In this document: positions 5,790-13,779 of the stretch, one piece after another
How positions within the stretch are numbered: position 1 is the stretch's first letter
Layout: each line of letters starts with the position of its first letter
Source of the DNA: Saccharothrix sp. NRRL B-16348
GTDB lineage: Bacteria; Actinomycetota; Actinomycetes; Mycobacteriales; Pseudonocardiaceae
DNA length: 22,238 nt
Assembly (NCBI RefSeq): GCF_001280085.1
Contig: NZ_LGED01000279.1
Coordinates: 1-22,238 of the forward strand
Direction of reading: 5' to 3'
Translations under genes and position numbers: made by a program
The notes under the pieces: model-generated
Seen by the model: the letters and a program-made list of their open reading frames with translations, nothing else
Database searches by the model: none
Told to the model about the DNA's origin: nothing

Positions 5790-7829
5790 TCAGGACTTGA
5801 GCACCGCCGTCCCGCCCGCCGGCACGGTCAACTCGGACTCGCACCGCTGCCCGGTGAGCAGCTCGGTGCCGGACGCGGCCAGCCGCACCTCGGCGTCGGT
5901 GTGGTTGAGCACGAACAGGTAGTCGGCGTCGGCGCCGCGACGGCGCACCACCTCCACGTCACGCGGCAGGTCGTCCCGCGCCTCGACGCCCGCCTCCGGG
6001 AAGACCTCGCGCAGCACCGAGGCGAGCGCCGCACCGCGCAGCCTGGTCGAGACGTACCAGGCTGCGCCCGCGCCGAGCCGGTGCCGGGTCACCGCCGGAC
6101 CGCCGGCCGCCGGACCGTCCACATAGGAGTGCACGGTCTCCGCGCCGGCCGGCAGGACGTGCTCGGCCCACACGTCACCACGCAGCCCTCCGTCCAGCGT
6201 GACCTCCTCGCCGGCCCGCAGCGGCAGGAACTCCTCGACCTCCAGCCCCAGCACGTCCCGCAACGCGCCGGGGTGGCCACCGGGGTGCACGGCGTCGTTG
6301 GCGTCGACGATGCCGGAGAAGTACGAGACGACGAGCGTGCCGCCACCGGCCACGTAGTCGTGCAGCACCTTCGCCGCCGCCGTCGACGTCAGGTACAGCG
6401 ACGGCACCACCACGAGCCGGTAACCGCCCAGGTCGGCCTCCGGCGCCACGAAGTCCACGGTCAGCCGGGCGTCCCACAGCTGCTCGTAGAACGCGCCGAC
6501 CCGTTCCCGGTAGGACAGGTCGACCGACGGCCGCCAGTCCAGCTCCAGCGCCCACCACGACTCCCAGTCCCACAGCACGGCGACGTCGGCCCGCACCACG
6601 CTGCCGCGCACCTCGTGCAGCGCGCCGAGGTCGCCGCCCAGCCGCACGACCTCCTGCCACAGCCTGCTGCGCGTGCCGCCGTGGGGCAGCATCGCGGAGT
6701 GGAACTTCTCCGCGCCGAAGCGGGAAGCGCGCCACTGGAAGAACATCACCGCGTCCGCGCCGCGTGCCACGTGGGCCAGGCTGTTGCGGCGCATCTCGCC
6801 CGGCCGCTTGGCGATGTTGCGCGGCTGCCAGTTCACCGCGCCGGTGGAGTGCTCCATGAGCATCCACGGCCGGCCGCCCGCCACCGCGCGGGTCAGGTCC
6901 GCCGACATGGCCAGGTCGATGTGGTTGCGGTCGGCTTCCGCGGTCAGGTAGTGGTCGTTGGCCACCACGTCGACCTCGCGCCCCCAGCGCCAGTAGTCGA
7001 TCGACTTGCAGTTGGTGGTCATGAAGTTCGTGGTGATCGGCACGGCCGAGTGCGCGCGCAGGATGTCGCGCTCGGCGGTGTAGCAGGCCAGCAGCTCGTC
7101 CGAGCAGAACCGGGCGAAGTCCAGCTCGTGCGCCGGGTTGCCGGTCGTGCCGGAGACGCGCGGCGGCTCGATCTCGGCCCACTCGCCGTAGCGCTGGCCC
7201 CAGAAGCTGGTGCCCCAGGCCTCGTTGAGCGCGTCGAGGTCGCCGTGCCGGGCCCGTAGCCAGCGCCGGAACGCGGTGGCCGACTCGGGGCAGTAGCACG
7301 CGCCGACCGGTGCGCCGTACTCGTTGTGCACGTGCCACAGCGCCACGGCCGGGTGCTCGCCGTACCGCGCGCCGAGTTGCCGGGCGATGGTCGCGGCGGC
7401 CTGGCGGTAGGCGGGCGCGCTCGGGCAGAACGTCGCGCGCGACCCGCGTTCCAGCTCCGTGCCGTCCCGGGTGACCGGCCGGATCTCCGGGTGCGCGCGG
7501 TAGAGCCACGCGGGCGGCGCGACGGTCGGCGTGGCCAGGTTGACCGCGATGCCGGCGCCGTGCAGCAGGTCGAGCAGCCGGTCCAGCCAGCCGAAGTCGA
7601 ACTCGCCGGGCCGCGGCTCCAGCGCCGCCCACGCGTGGATCGCGACGCTGACCAGGTTGACCCCGGCCTGCCGCATCAGCGCGACGTCCTCGACCCACAC
7701 CTCCTCCGGCCACTGCTCGGGGTTGTAGTCCCCGCCGTAGACGAGCCCGTCCACGCCGACCGGCAGCCGCGGCGCGACCAGGTCCTCCTCGGCCCGCTCG
7801 TCGGCCTGGCGAGGCACCACAAACGTCAT
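5790..7829 (-). CDS. Beta-galactosidase, glycoside hydrolase family 42
   Basis: A 679-residue GH42 enzyme that hydrolyses terminal beta-galactosides. GH42 landmarks are GGDYNPEQWP (residues 32-41), the acid/base glutamate in HNEYG (E170) and the nucleophile in LMEHSTG (E326), followed by AVNWQPRN. The later regions fit the GH42 trimerisation domain (VAVLWDWESWWALEL, LVVVPSLYL, GGTLVVSYFSGIVD) and a small C-terminal beta domain. Cysteines 135, 178 and 180 match three of the four zinc ligands of zinc-binding GH42 enzymes; the fourth position is serine (CYCPES). There is no signal peptide, so it is cytoplasmic and acts on imported oligosaccharides. I chose the ATG at 7829, which has a CTGGAG ribosome binding site; the reading frame stays open to 7928 but that stretch is promoter. 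It faces away from a sugar ABC operon. Confidence 0.95.
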   Translation of the reverse strand: MTFVVPRQADERAEEDLVAPRLPVGVDGLVYGGDYNPEQWPEEVWVEDVALMRQAGVNLVSVAIHAWAALEPRPGEFDFGWLDRLLDLLHGAGIAVNLATPTVAPPAWLYRAHPEIRPVTRDGTELERGSRATFCPSAPAYRQAAATIARQLGARYGEHPAVALWHVHNEYGAPVGACYCPESATAFRRWLRARHGDLDALNEAWGTSFWGQRYGEWAEIEPPRVSGTTGNPAHELDFARFCSDELLACYTAERDILRAHSAVPITTNFMTTNCKSIDYWRWGREVDVVANDHYLTAEADRNHIDLAMSADLTRAVAGGRPWMLMEHSTGAVNWQPRNIAKRPGEMRRNSLAHVARGADAVMFFQWRASRFGAEKFHSAMLPHGGTRSRLWQEVVRLGGDLGALHEVRGSVVRADVAVLWDWESWWALELDWRPSVDLSYRERVGAFYEQLWDARLTVDFVAPEADLGGYRLVVVPSLYLTSTAAAKVLHDYVAGGGTLVVSYFSGIVDANDAVHPGGHPGALRDVLGLEVEEFLPLRAGEEVTLDGGLRGDVWAEHVLPAGAETVHSYVDGPAAGGPAVTRHRLGAGAAWYVSTRLRGAALASVLREVFPEAGVEARDDLPRDVEVVRRRGADADYLFVLNHTDAEVRLAASGTELLTGQRCESELTVPAGGTAVLKS

Positions 7830-7845
7830 GAACACTCCAGTGAAT

Positions 7846-7857
7846 GTGAACGTGCAC
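7846..7857 (-). promoter_or_regulatory. LacI-type operator copy 1 (beta-galactosidase side)
   Basis: GTGAACGTGCAC on the plus strand is the exact reverse complement of the copy at 7934-7945. Each copy is a near-palindrome (one mismatched pair) of the form GTGnACGTnCAC, typical of LacI-family operators with a central CG. It lies between the probable minus-strand promoter and the beta-galactosidase ribosome binding site, where a bound repressor would block transcription. The likely binder is the LacI-family regulator encoded at 11054-12076. Confidence 0.72.
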
Positions 7858-7871
7858 GGTCTGGTCGCCAG

Positions 7872-7900
7872 ATTACGGTGCAGATAAGACGGGGTGTCAA
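7872..7900 (-). promoter_or_regulatory. Probable promoter of the beta-galactosidase gene
   Basis: On the minus strand a perfect -35 box TTGACA (7900-7895) is followed after 17 bases by CGTAAT (7877-7872), which matches TATAAT at four of six positions. Transcription would start near 7865, upstream of the operator at 7846-7857. Confidence 0.6.
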
Positions 7901-7904
7901 GAGG

Positions 7905-7935
7905 TTGACAGGCGTGACGTGCGGACAACTACTGT
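7905..7935 (+). promoter_or_regulatory. Probable promoter of the sugar ABC operon
   Basis: A perfect -35 box TTGACA sits at 7905-7910. The -10 is less clear: ACTACT at 7928-7933 (17-base spacer) or TACTGT at 7930-7935. The operator at 7934-7945 touches this -10 region, so repressor binding would compete with RNA polymerase. The two divergent -35 boxes form a perfect 6-bp inverted repeat with a 4-base gap (7895-7910). Confidence 0.6.
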
Positions 7936-7945
7936 GCACGTTCAC
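7934..7945 (+). promoter_or_regulatory. LacI-type operator copy 2 (ABC operon side)
   Basis: GTGCACGTTCAC, flanked by T and A that extend the symmetry to 14 bases. It is the reverse complement of the copy at 7846-7857. Its position at the -10/+1 region of the ABC operon promoter is the classic place for a repressor. Two identical sites about 88 bases apart allow cooperative or looped control of both divergent transcripts. Confidence 0.72.
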
Positions 7946-7998
7946 AGCGCGGTTCTCGCTGGCAGTGGCGTCAGCGACGCGGAACCCCCGGAGACCTC

Positions 7999-9285
7999 AT
8001 GCGACTCGACATCGCGAAGAAGGCCCTGGCACTCGGACTCGGCCTCGCCCTGCTCGCCGGCTGCGGCGGTGGCGCCGAGCAGTCCGCCGACGGCCCGGTC
8101 GAACTGTCCTTCTGGGCCTGGGCGCCCGACATCGACAAGGTGGTCGACAAGTGGAACGCCGCCCACCCGGAGACGAAGGTCGTCTTCAGCAAGCAGGCGC
8201 AGGGTGACGACCTGGTGACCAAGCTCCTGACCAGCGCCAAGGGCGGCAACCCGCCGGACCTGGCGCAGGTGGAGTTCCAGGCGCTGCCGACCCTGGTCAG
8301 CAACGACGTGCTGGCCGACATCTCCGAGGGCGCGGCGTCGGCCAAGGACAAGTTCGCGCCGGGCATCTGGGACCAGGTGACGCTGGGCGGCAGCGGCGTC
8401 TACGCCGTGCCCCAGGACTCCGGCCCGATGATGTTCTACTACCGCGCCGACCTGTTCGAGCAGTACGGCCTGAAGGTGCCGACGACGTGGGACGAGTACG
8501 CGCAGACCGCCCGTGACCTGCGGGCCAAGGCGCCGGACAAGTTCCTCGGCACGTTCTCGTCCAACGACCCGGGCTGGTTCGCGGGCCTCGCCCAGCAGGC
8601 GGGCGCCTCGTGGTGGGGCGTCGACGGCGATACCTGGAAGGTCTCCGTGGACGACGCCGCGACCAAGAAGGTCGCGCAGTACTGGAGCGGCCTGGTCGCC
8701 GAGGGCGCGGTCGACAAGTCCCCGATGTACACGCCGGAGTGGAACAAGGCGCTCAACGACGGCACGCAGATCGGCTGGCTGAGCGCGGTGTGGGCGCCGG
8801 GCGTGCTCAAGGGCAACGCGGAGAGCACCCAGGGCAAGTGGGCGATGGCCCCGATGCCGCAGTGGGACGCCGCCAAGCCGCGCACCGGCAACTGGGGCGG
8901 CTCGACCACGGCGGTGACCGCCGGCTCGAAGAAGCAGAAGGCCGCGACGGAGTTCGCGCTCTGGCTCAACACCGACCCGGCCGCCGTCGAGGCGCTGGTG
9001 AAGGAGTGCGGCATCTACCCGGCGGCGACGTCGGCGCAGGAGGCGCTGTCCCAGCCGCCCGCGTTCTTCCCGAACCAGCCGGACTTCTACACCCTCGCCG
9101 CGAAGATCGCCGCCACGTCGTCCGGCTTCACGTGGGGGCCGAACGTCAACGTCACCTACACGGCGTACAAGAACGCGATGGCCGAGGCGATCAGCGCGGG
9201 CGGCGACCTCGTGCCCACGCTGGCGAAGATGCAGGGCGCGACCGTGGACGACATGAAGGCCAACGGATTCACGGTCGGCGGCTGA
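7999..9285 (+). CDS. Sugar ABC transporter substrate-binding lipoprotein
   Basis: A 428-residue family-1 (MalE-like) extracellular solute-binding protein. The N-terminus is a lipoprotein signal with lipobox LLAGC and lipidated cysteine 22. Mature features include LSFWAWAPDIDKVVDKWNA, PPDLAQVEFQALPTL, the VYAVPQDSGPMMFYYRADLFE strand and TWDEYAQTARDL, all typical of carbohydrate-binding members. It delivers the sugar to the two permeases encoded directly downstream. The ATG at 7999 has GGAG five bases before it. Pairing with a GH42 beta-galactosidase suggests beta-galactosides such as galacto-oligosaccharides or lactose; that is inference, since the binding protein alone does not reveal specificity. 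It is the first gene of a four-gene operon. Confidence 0.95.
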   Translation: MRLDIAKKALALGLGLALLAGCGGGAEQSADGPVELSFWAWAPDIDKVVDKWNAAHPETKVVFSKQAQGDDLVTKLLTSAKGGNPPDLAQVEFQALPTLVSNDVLADISEGAASAKDKFAPGIWDQVTLGGSGVYAVPQDSGPMMFYYRADLFEQYGLKVPTTWDEYAQTARDLRAKAPDKFLGTFSSNDPGWFAGLAQQAGASWWGVDGDTWKVSVDDAATKKVAQYWSGLVAEGAVDKSPMYTPEWNKALNDGTQIGWLSAVWAPGVLKGNAESTQGKWAMAPMPQWDAAKPRTGNWGGSTTAVTAGSKKQKAATEFALWLNTDPAAVEALVKECGIYPAATSAQEALSQPPAFFPNQPDFYTLAAKIAATSSGFTWGPNVNVTYTAYKNAMAEAISAGGDLVPTLAKMQGATVDDMKANGFTVGG

Positions 9286-9286
9286 G

Positions 9287-10216
9287 TTGACGTCGACCCG
9301 GATGACCGGACGGGGTGGTGCGGCGCCGAAGCTGGCGCCGTACGCCTTCGTGGCCCCGGCGGTGGTGTTGTTCCTGCTGGTGTTCGCGCTGCCGATCGCC
9401 TACACGGTGTACCTGAGCCTGTTCCGCACCGAGGTCAAGGGGCTGGGCCTGGGCAAGGGCAGCCGGTCCGAGGTGTTCGTCGGCCTGGACAACTACGCGC
9501 GCGCGCTCACCGACCCCGAACTCGGCGCGGGCGCGTTGCGGGTGCTCGGCTACGGCGCGATCCTGGTGCCGACGATGCTGGGCCTGGCCCTGGTGTTCGC
9601 GCTGCTGCTGGACGAGGAGCGGGTGCGGGCCCGCGGGTTCAGCCGGATCGCGATCTTCCTGCCGTACGCGGTGCCCGGCGTCATCGCGTCGCTGCTGTGG
9701 GGGTTCCTGTACCTGCCGGGCACCAGCCCGTTCAACCAGGCGTTGCGCGAGCTGTCGCTGCCCGGGGTGGACCTGCTGTCGCCGACCGGGATCTACTTCG
9801 CGCTGGCCAACATCGCGGTGTGGGGCGGTGTCGGCTACAACATGGTCGTCCTCTACACGGCGTTGCGGTCCATCCCGCGCGACCTGTACGAGGCGGCCCG
9901 CATCGACGGCTGCACGCCGTGGCAGGTCGCGATGCGGATCAAGATCCCGCTGCTGGCGCCCGCGCTCGTGCTGACGTCGTTGTTCTCGGTCATCGCGACG
10001 CTCCAGGTGTTCGCCGAGCCGACCACGCTGGCGCCGTTGACCAACTCGCTCTCGCTCACCTGGACGCCGTTGATGAAGGTCTACCAGGACGCGTTCGGCC
10101 GCGGTGACCTCTACTCGGCCGCCGCGACGTCCGTGCTGATCGCCGTGGTGATGTTCGTGATCTCGTTCGGGCTGCTGCGGGTGACGCGGTCGCGGGCGTT
10201 CGGGGGTGAGCGGTGA
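9287..10216 (+). CDS. Sugar ABC transporter permease (MalF type)
   Basis: A 309-residue inner-membrane permease with about six membrane segments. The EAA loop that contacts the ATPase reads EAARIDGCTPWQVAMRIKIP from residue 202. A first hydrophobic segment (FVAPAVVLFLLVFALPIAYTVYL) and the YNMVVLYTALRSIP region are typical of MalF-like sugar permeases. It forms a heterodimer with the next gene product. The start is uncertain: TTG at 9287, one base after the upstream stop, or ATG at 9302, five codons later. The stop overlaps the next gene by four bases. Confidence 0.93.
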   Translation: MTSTRMTGRGGAAPKLAPYAFVAPAVVLFLLVFALPIAYTVYLSLFRTEVKGLGLGKGSRSEVFVGLDNYARALTDPELGAGALRVLGYGAILVPTMLGLALVFALLLDEERVRARGFSRIAIFLPYAVPGVIASLLWGFLYLPGTSPFNQALRELSLPGVDLLSPTGIYFALANIAVWGGVGYNMVVLYTALRSIPRDLYEAARIDGCTPWQVAMRIKIPLLAPALVLTSLFSVIATLQVFAEPTTLAPLTNSLSLTWTPLMKVYQDAFGRGDLYSAAATSVLIAVVMFVISFGLLRVTRSRAFGGER

Positions 10217-11046
10217 GGACGCGCCTGGGCGGGTTCCCCACGTTCGTGCTGCTGCTGGGGGCGGCGTACTGCCTGTTCCCGGTGGCGTGGGTGTTGATCG
10301 CCGCGACGAAGAGCACGGGCGAGCTGTTCTCCACGACCACGCTGTCGGTCGGGTCGTCGCTGGTGGCGAACCTCGGCGAGCTCGACTCGTACCGCGACGG
10401 CGTGTTCTGGCGGTGGATGGCGAACTCCGCGCTGTACGCGGGCGTGGGCGCGCTGCTGTCGGCGGCGTTGTCCGGCGTGACCGGGTACGCGCTGGCCAAG
10501 TACTCGTTCCGCGGCCGGGCGTTGATCTTCAACGCGTTGATCGCGGGCGTGCTGGTGCCCGCCGTGGTGCTGGCCATCCCGCAGTACCTGCTGATGTCGA
10601 AGATCGGCCTCACCGACACCTACCTGTCGGTGCTGGTGCCGAGCGTGGTCAGCCCGTACGGCATCTACCTGGCCCGCATCTACGCCGCGGCGTCCGTGCC
10701 CGAGGACGTGATCGAGGCGGCCCGCACCGACGGCGCGGGCGAGGCGCGGATCCTGGGCTCGATCGCGTTGCCGATGATGGTCCCGGGCCTGGTCACGGTG
10801 TTCCTGTTCCAGTTCGTGTCGATCTGGAACAACTTCATGCTGCCCTACATCATGCTCGGCGACGACGGGAAGTTCCCGGTCACGCTGGGGCTCTACACGA
10901 TGCTCAAGCAGGGCAACACCACGCCCGCGCTGTACACCCTGGTCGTCACGGGTTCGCTGGTGTCGGTGCTGCCCTTGATCGCGCTGTTCCTCACGTTGCA
11001 GCGATACTGGCGCATCGACTTGCTCTCCGGAGCGGTGAAAGCATGA
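10213..11046 (+). CDS. Sugar ABC transporter permease (MalG type)
   Basis: A 277-residue permease of the MalG/LacG type. It has about six membrane segments, WMANSALYAGVGALLSAALS, GYALAKYSFRGR, and an EAA loop EAARTDGAGEARILGSIALP from residue 168. The GTG start overlaps the preceding stop as GTGA, giving translational coupling and equal amounts of both permeases. No ATPase gene follows. In actinomycetes such importers use a shared MsiK-type ATPase encoded elsewhere, which I infer here. The next gene begins seven bases after the stop. Confidence 0.95.
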   Translation: MRTRLGGFPTFVLLLGAAYCLFPVAWVLIAATKSTGELFSTTTLSVGSSLVANLGELDSYRDGVFWRWMANSALYAGVGALLSAALSGVTGYALAKYSFRGRALIFNALIAGVLVPAVVLAIPQYLLMSKIGLTDTYLSVLVPSVVSPYGIYLARIYAAASVPEDVIEAARTDGAGEARILGSIALPMMVPGLVTVFLFQFVSIWNNFMLPYIMLGDDGKFPVTLGLYTMLKQGNTTPALYTLVVTGSLVSVLPLIALFLTLQRYWRIDLLSGAVKA

Positions 11047-11053
11047 GGGAGCC

Positions 11054-12076
11054 ATGAGCGGCGAGCGGAGCAAGGCGGCGCGGAACCGGCCGACCATCCA
11101 CGACGTGGCGGCCGCCGCGGGGGTGTCGCGCGGCACGGTGTCGCGCGCCCTCAACGGCGGGCGCAACGTCAGCCCGGCCGCGCTCCAAGCCGTGCTGAAG
11201 GCCGTGCGGACCACCGGGTACGTCGCCAACCCGGCCGCGCGCAGCCTCGTCACGCAGCGGGCGCACTCGGTGGCGTTCGTGCTCACCGAGCCGCAGCAGC
11301 GGCTGTTCGAGGACCCCAACTTCAGCATCCTGCTCCAGGGCTGCACGCAGGAGCTGGCCGAACTCGACGTGCCGGTGCTGCTGATGACCGCCAGCACCGA
11401 GGTGGAGCGCAAGCGGACCAGCCGGTTCATCGCCGCAGGTCACGTGGACGGCGTGCTGCTCGTGTCGTCGCACACCGGCAACCCGCTGCTGGAGGAGCTG
11501 CGCGACTCGGGCATCCCGGTCGTGGCCTGCGGCAAGCCGATCGGGCACGAGGGGCAGGTGGCGTACGCGGCGGCCGACGACCGGTCGGGCGCCCGGCTGA
11601 TGGTCGAGCACCTCCGGTCACGCGGCCGTCGGCGGATCGCCACCATCACCGGACCGCCCGACACGCCCGGCGGCGTCGAACGGCTCGCCGGCTACCGGGA
11701 CGTGCTCGGCCCCGACGCCTCACCGGACCTGATCGCGCACGGCGACTACAGCCGTGCCGGGGGTGAGGCGGCGATGGCGGCGCTGCTGGAACGCGCGCCG
11801 GACCTGGACGCGGTGTTCGTCGCGTCCGACCTGATGGCCGCGGGCGCGCTGAACGTGCTGCACGACTCCGGCCGGCGCGTGCCGGAGGACGTGGCGGTGG
11901 GCGGGTTCGACGACTCCAGCATCGCCACCTCCACCCGGCCGGCGCTGACCACCGTGCGGCAGCCGTTCCAGCGCATCACCCGCGAGATGGTCCGCCTGCT
12001 CCTCGAACAGATCCAGGGCGAACCGCCGGCGGCGTCGATCCTGCCGACCGAGTTGGTCGTGCGCGCCTCGACCTAG
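11054..12076 (+). CDS. LacI-family transcriptional regulator of the galactoside cluster
   Basis: A 340-residue complete LacI-family regulator. The helix-turn-helix spans residues 14-34 (TIHDVAAAAGVSRGTVSRAL), followed by the hinge GYVANPAARSLVTQ near residue 55-68. The ligand-binding domain runs from VAFVLTEP to ELVVRAST, with FVASDLMAAGALNVL and VGGFDDSSIATSTRPALTTV. It is the fourth gene of the transporter operon, starting seven bases after the permease stop. The ribosome binding site AGGGAG is only two bases from the ATG, unusually close. The likely target is the pair of 12-bp operators at 7846 and 7934, which would make it a repressor of both the beta-galactosidase and its own operon; the inducer is probably a galactoside or galactose. 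Confidence 0.95.
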   Translation: MSGERSKAARNRPTIHDVAAAAGVSRGTVSRALNGGRNVSPAALQAVLKAVRTTGYVANPAARSLVTQRAHSVAFVLTEPQQRLFEDPNFSILLQGCTQELAELDVPVLLMTASTEVERKRTSRFIAAGHVDGVLLVSSHTGNPLLEELRDSGIPVVACGKPIGHEGQVAYAAADDRSGARLMVEHLRSRGRRRIATITGPPDTPGGVERLAGYRDVLGPDASPDLIAHGDYSRAGGEAAMAALLERAPDLDAVFVASDLMAAGALNVLHDSGRRVPEDVAVGGFDDSSIATSTRPALTTVRQPFQRITREMVRLLLEQIQGEPPAASILPTELVVRAST

Positions 12077-12633
12077 CGGTCACGCCAGGCGAGCGGCGAG
12101 AGGGTGAGCGCGGCCTCGGCGATCCGGCGTGCGGTGCCGGTCTTGAGGCTCTGACGGGCGGAGTCGATCCACCCGTCGACGCGCTGCACGCCGGTGTCGC
12201 GGTACTCGACGGCCTGGAGCAGCATCTCCAGCTTGTCGGCGTCACTCGCGCACCGCGCCTCGCCGGACTCCTTCGCCTCGTACTCCTCGACCGCGTCCCG
12301 GACGACCTGGCGTGACCTCTCCGGCAGCCGCGCCGTCTGGTCGGCCGTGATGGCGCGCGGGTCGGGCTTCGCGATGTACCCGCTGACGGTGTGGGGGAGA
12401 TCCCCAGTGCGGGTCTCCTGCGTGTCGTGCCACAGGGCGAGGAATGCGGCGCGAGCCGGATCGGCCCCCTCTTCTGCCGCGATCAGTGCGGCCAGTTGGG
12501 CGACCCGCATCGTGTGCTCGGCCACCGACTCGGGATCCCGCACCCCCGCGTGCCACCACCCGGCCCGACGTATGCGCTTGAGCACACCCAGTTCGTAGCC
12601 GAAGGCGGCGATGGCCGCGGCATCGTCTGACAT
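12073..12633 (-). CDS. HD-domain phosphohydrolase, YfbR/HDDC2-like
   Basis: A 186-residue HD-domain protein. Metal-ligand motifs are in the expected order: SVAEHTMRVAQLA (H40), LWHDTQETRTGDLPHTV (H69, D70, catalytic E73) and SDADKLEMLLQAVEY (D131/D133). The HDxxE-xx-TGD pattern is that of YfbR/HDDC2-type 5'-deoxynucleotidases, which remove phosphate from nucleoside 5'-monophosphates. The exact substrate here is unproven. I choose ATG at 12633 because AGGAAG lies five to six bases upstream; a GTG two codons earlier is possible. The ribosome binding site overlaps the reconstructed stop of the XRE regulator gene, so the two form an operon. Its own stop shares the palindrome CTAG with the stop of the convergent LacI gene. 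Confidence 0.88.
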   Translation of the reverse strand: MSDDAAAIAAFGYELGVLKRIRRAGWWHAGVRDPESVAEHTMRVAQLAALIAAEEGADPARAAFLALWHDTQETRTGDLPHTVSGYIAKPDPRAITADQTARLPERSRQVVRDAVEEYEAKESGEARCASDADKLEMLLQAVEYRDTGVQRVDGWIDSARQSLKTGTARRIAEAALTLSPLAWRDR

Positions 12634-12642
12634 GTGCACTTC

Positions 12643-13623
12643 CTAGTGTGCGGAGATTCGGAGGGCGTACTGGAGACCGGCGACTTGGTCCCGTCCTGTC
12701 CGGGACAGCGAGTCGGCGATTCGCGAGGTGGGCGAGGAGCGCGCTCCCGCTCCACGTGCCGGTGTCCGCGTCCCGCATGAAGGAGTCGTCCGTCCGCACG
12801 TCGCCGAGTTCGCCGATCCAGTACGCCCAGTAGTTCAAGTTCGCCACCTCGTCGCGCGTCCCCGACATCCGGCCCACGAAGTCCTGGATGTGCCCACTCT
12901 CGCCAGTGGAGGCGAGGGCGACCGAAGCGGATCGTGCCTCGAGCAGCCCGGTGATGTCGTTCTCGGGGATCGCCTGGCGGCCCACCCGACGCCACTCGTC
13001 GCGCAGCCAATCGACAACCTGCGTTCGCCGATCAAATCCGAGCAGGTACACGGCCTGCCGCCGCAGGAGCGGTTCGACCGCGTGTCCGGCTCTTTCCGTC
13101 ACGTGCATCAAGTGGTCGAAGAACCGCATGCGCTCGTCCGCGTGCAACAGCGGGTGTGGTGTGACCGGGCCCCGTCGAGGCACCTTGGAGATGAACTCGC
13201 CCAATTGTGGCGGTGTGTTTCCGGTAAAGGCCAGGTGATCAGGTTGGTGATGGTCTTGCGGTGCACCGCGGCGGCGAGTGGGTGGTGATCGGGGTCGACC
13301 CACGAGTCACCGGCCGTGATTCCGGTGGCGAGTACGAGGTCCGCCTCGATCGCCTCGTTCAGGTGTCGTCCGGTGGACGCCGGTGCTCCTGCTCTGGACA
13401 GCCTCGCACTGAGCTTCACCAGTTCACCAGCGCCGACGGCGGCCAGTGGACGTCGTCCCGATTCCCAACCCTGCACGGTGGTGGGATCGACGCCGAGGAG
13501 TTCGGCGAACCTCTCCTGGGTGAGCCCGGCCGTCTGCCGGCTCAGCTTCAGCACGAACCCGGCCACAACGCCCGTGGCACGCGAACCCCGACCGCCGGTC
13601 GGTGTTGCGGCACTAGTCCGCAT
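12643..13623 (-). pseudogene. XRE-family regulator gene with two compensating frameshifts
   Basis: The ATG at 13623 follows a strong GGGAGG ribosome binding site. Residues 28-60 form an XRE helix-turn-helix (LSRQTAGLTQERFAELLGVD, TTVQGWESGRRPLA). As written, this frame continues to a stop at 13108 with low-quality sequence after about residue 131. Near 13223-13232 good coding sequence moves to another frame (GNTPPQLGEFISKVPRRGPV, RMRFFDHLMHVTERAGHAVE, LNYWAYWIGELGDVRTDDSF). Near 12712-12720 it returns to the first frame (DSLSRTGRDQVAGLQYALRI) and ends at TAG 12643-12645. The reconstructed protein is about 326 residues. It lacks one base at the first site and has one extra at the second. It could be a decayed gene or two sequencing errors. 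The stop overlaps the ribosome binding site of the HD gene, which supports this end. As written, a 171-residue truncated protein would be made. Confidence 0.78.
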
Positions 13624-13674
13624 GCACACCTCCCACGTCGCCGTTCGCCGTGTCGGACGCACTCGCACCACCAG

Positions 13675-13701
13675 TCAGTTCCCGACTGATCCCCGCTGAT
13701 C
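13675..13701. promoter_or_regulatory. Candidate operator in the XRE/primase-like divergent region
   Basis: TCAGT and ACTGA form a perfect inverted repeat around TCCCG at 13675-13689. CTGATC then occurs twice exactly 10 bases apart (13686-13691 and 13696-13701). These lie in the 156-base gap between the divergent starts at 13623 and 13780. A TACGAT sequence just beyond it on the minus strand could be the -10 of the XRE gene. An XRE autoregulatory site is the simplest reading; this is inference. Confidence 0.4.
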
Positions 13702-13779
13702 GTAGCGTGTCGAATGTCGGATCGGTCGTCAAATGCTTCGACCCTGTCGAGTGCTCATGCCAGGAAACAAGGAAGCTCA

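Noticed and set aside
7830..7928. N-terminal extension of the beta-galactosidase frame
   Set aside because: This stretch contains the promoter and operator. The ATG at 7829 has its own ribosome binding site and fits the family length.
13223..13232. Programmed ribosomal frameshift in the XRE gene
   Set aside because: The local GGCCTTTACC sequence is not a standard slippery heptamer, and a second opposite shift is needed downstream. Indels or errors are simpler.
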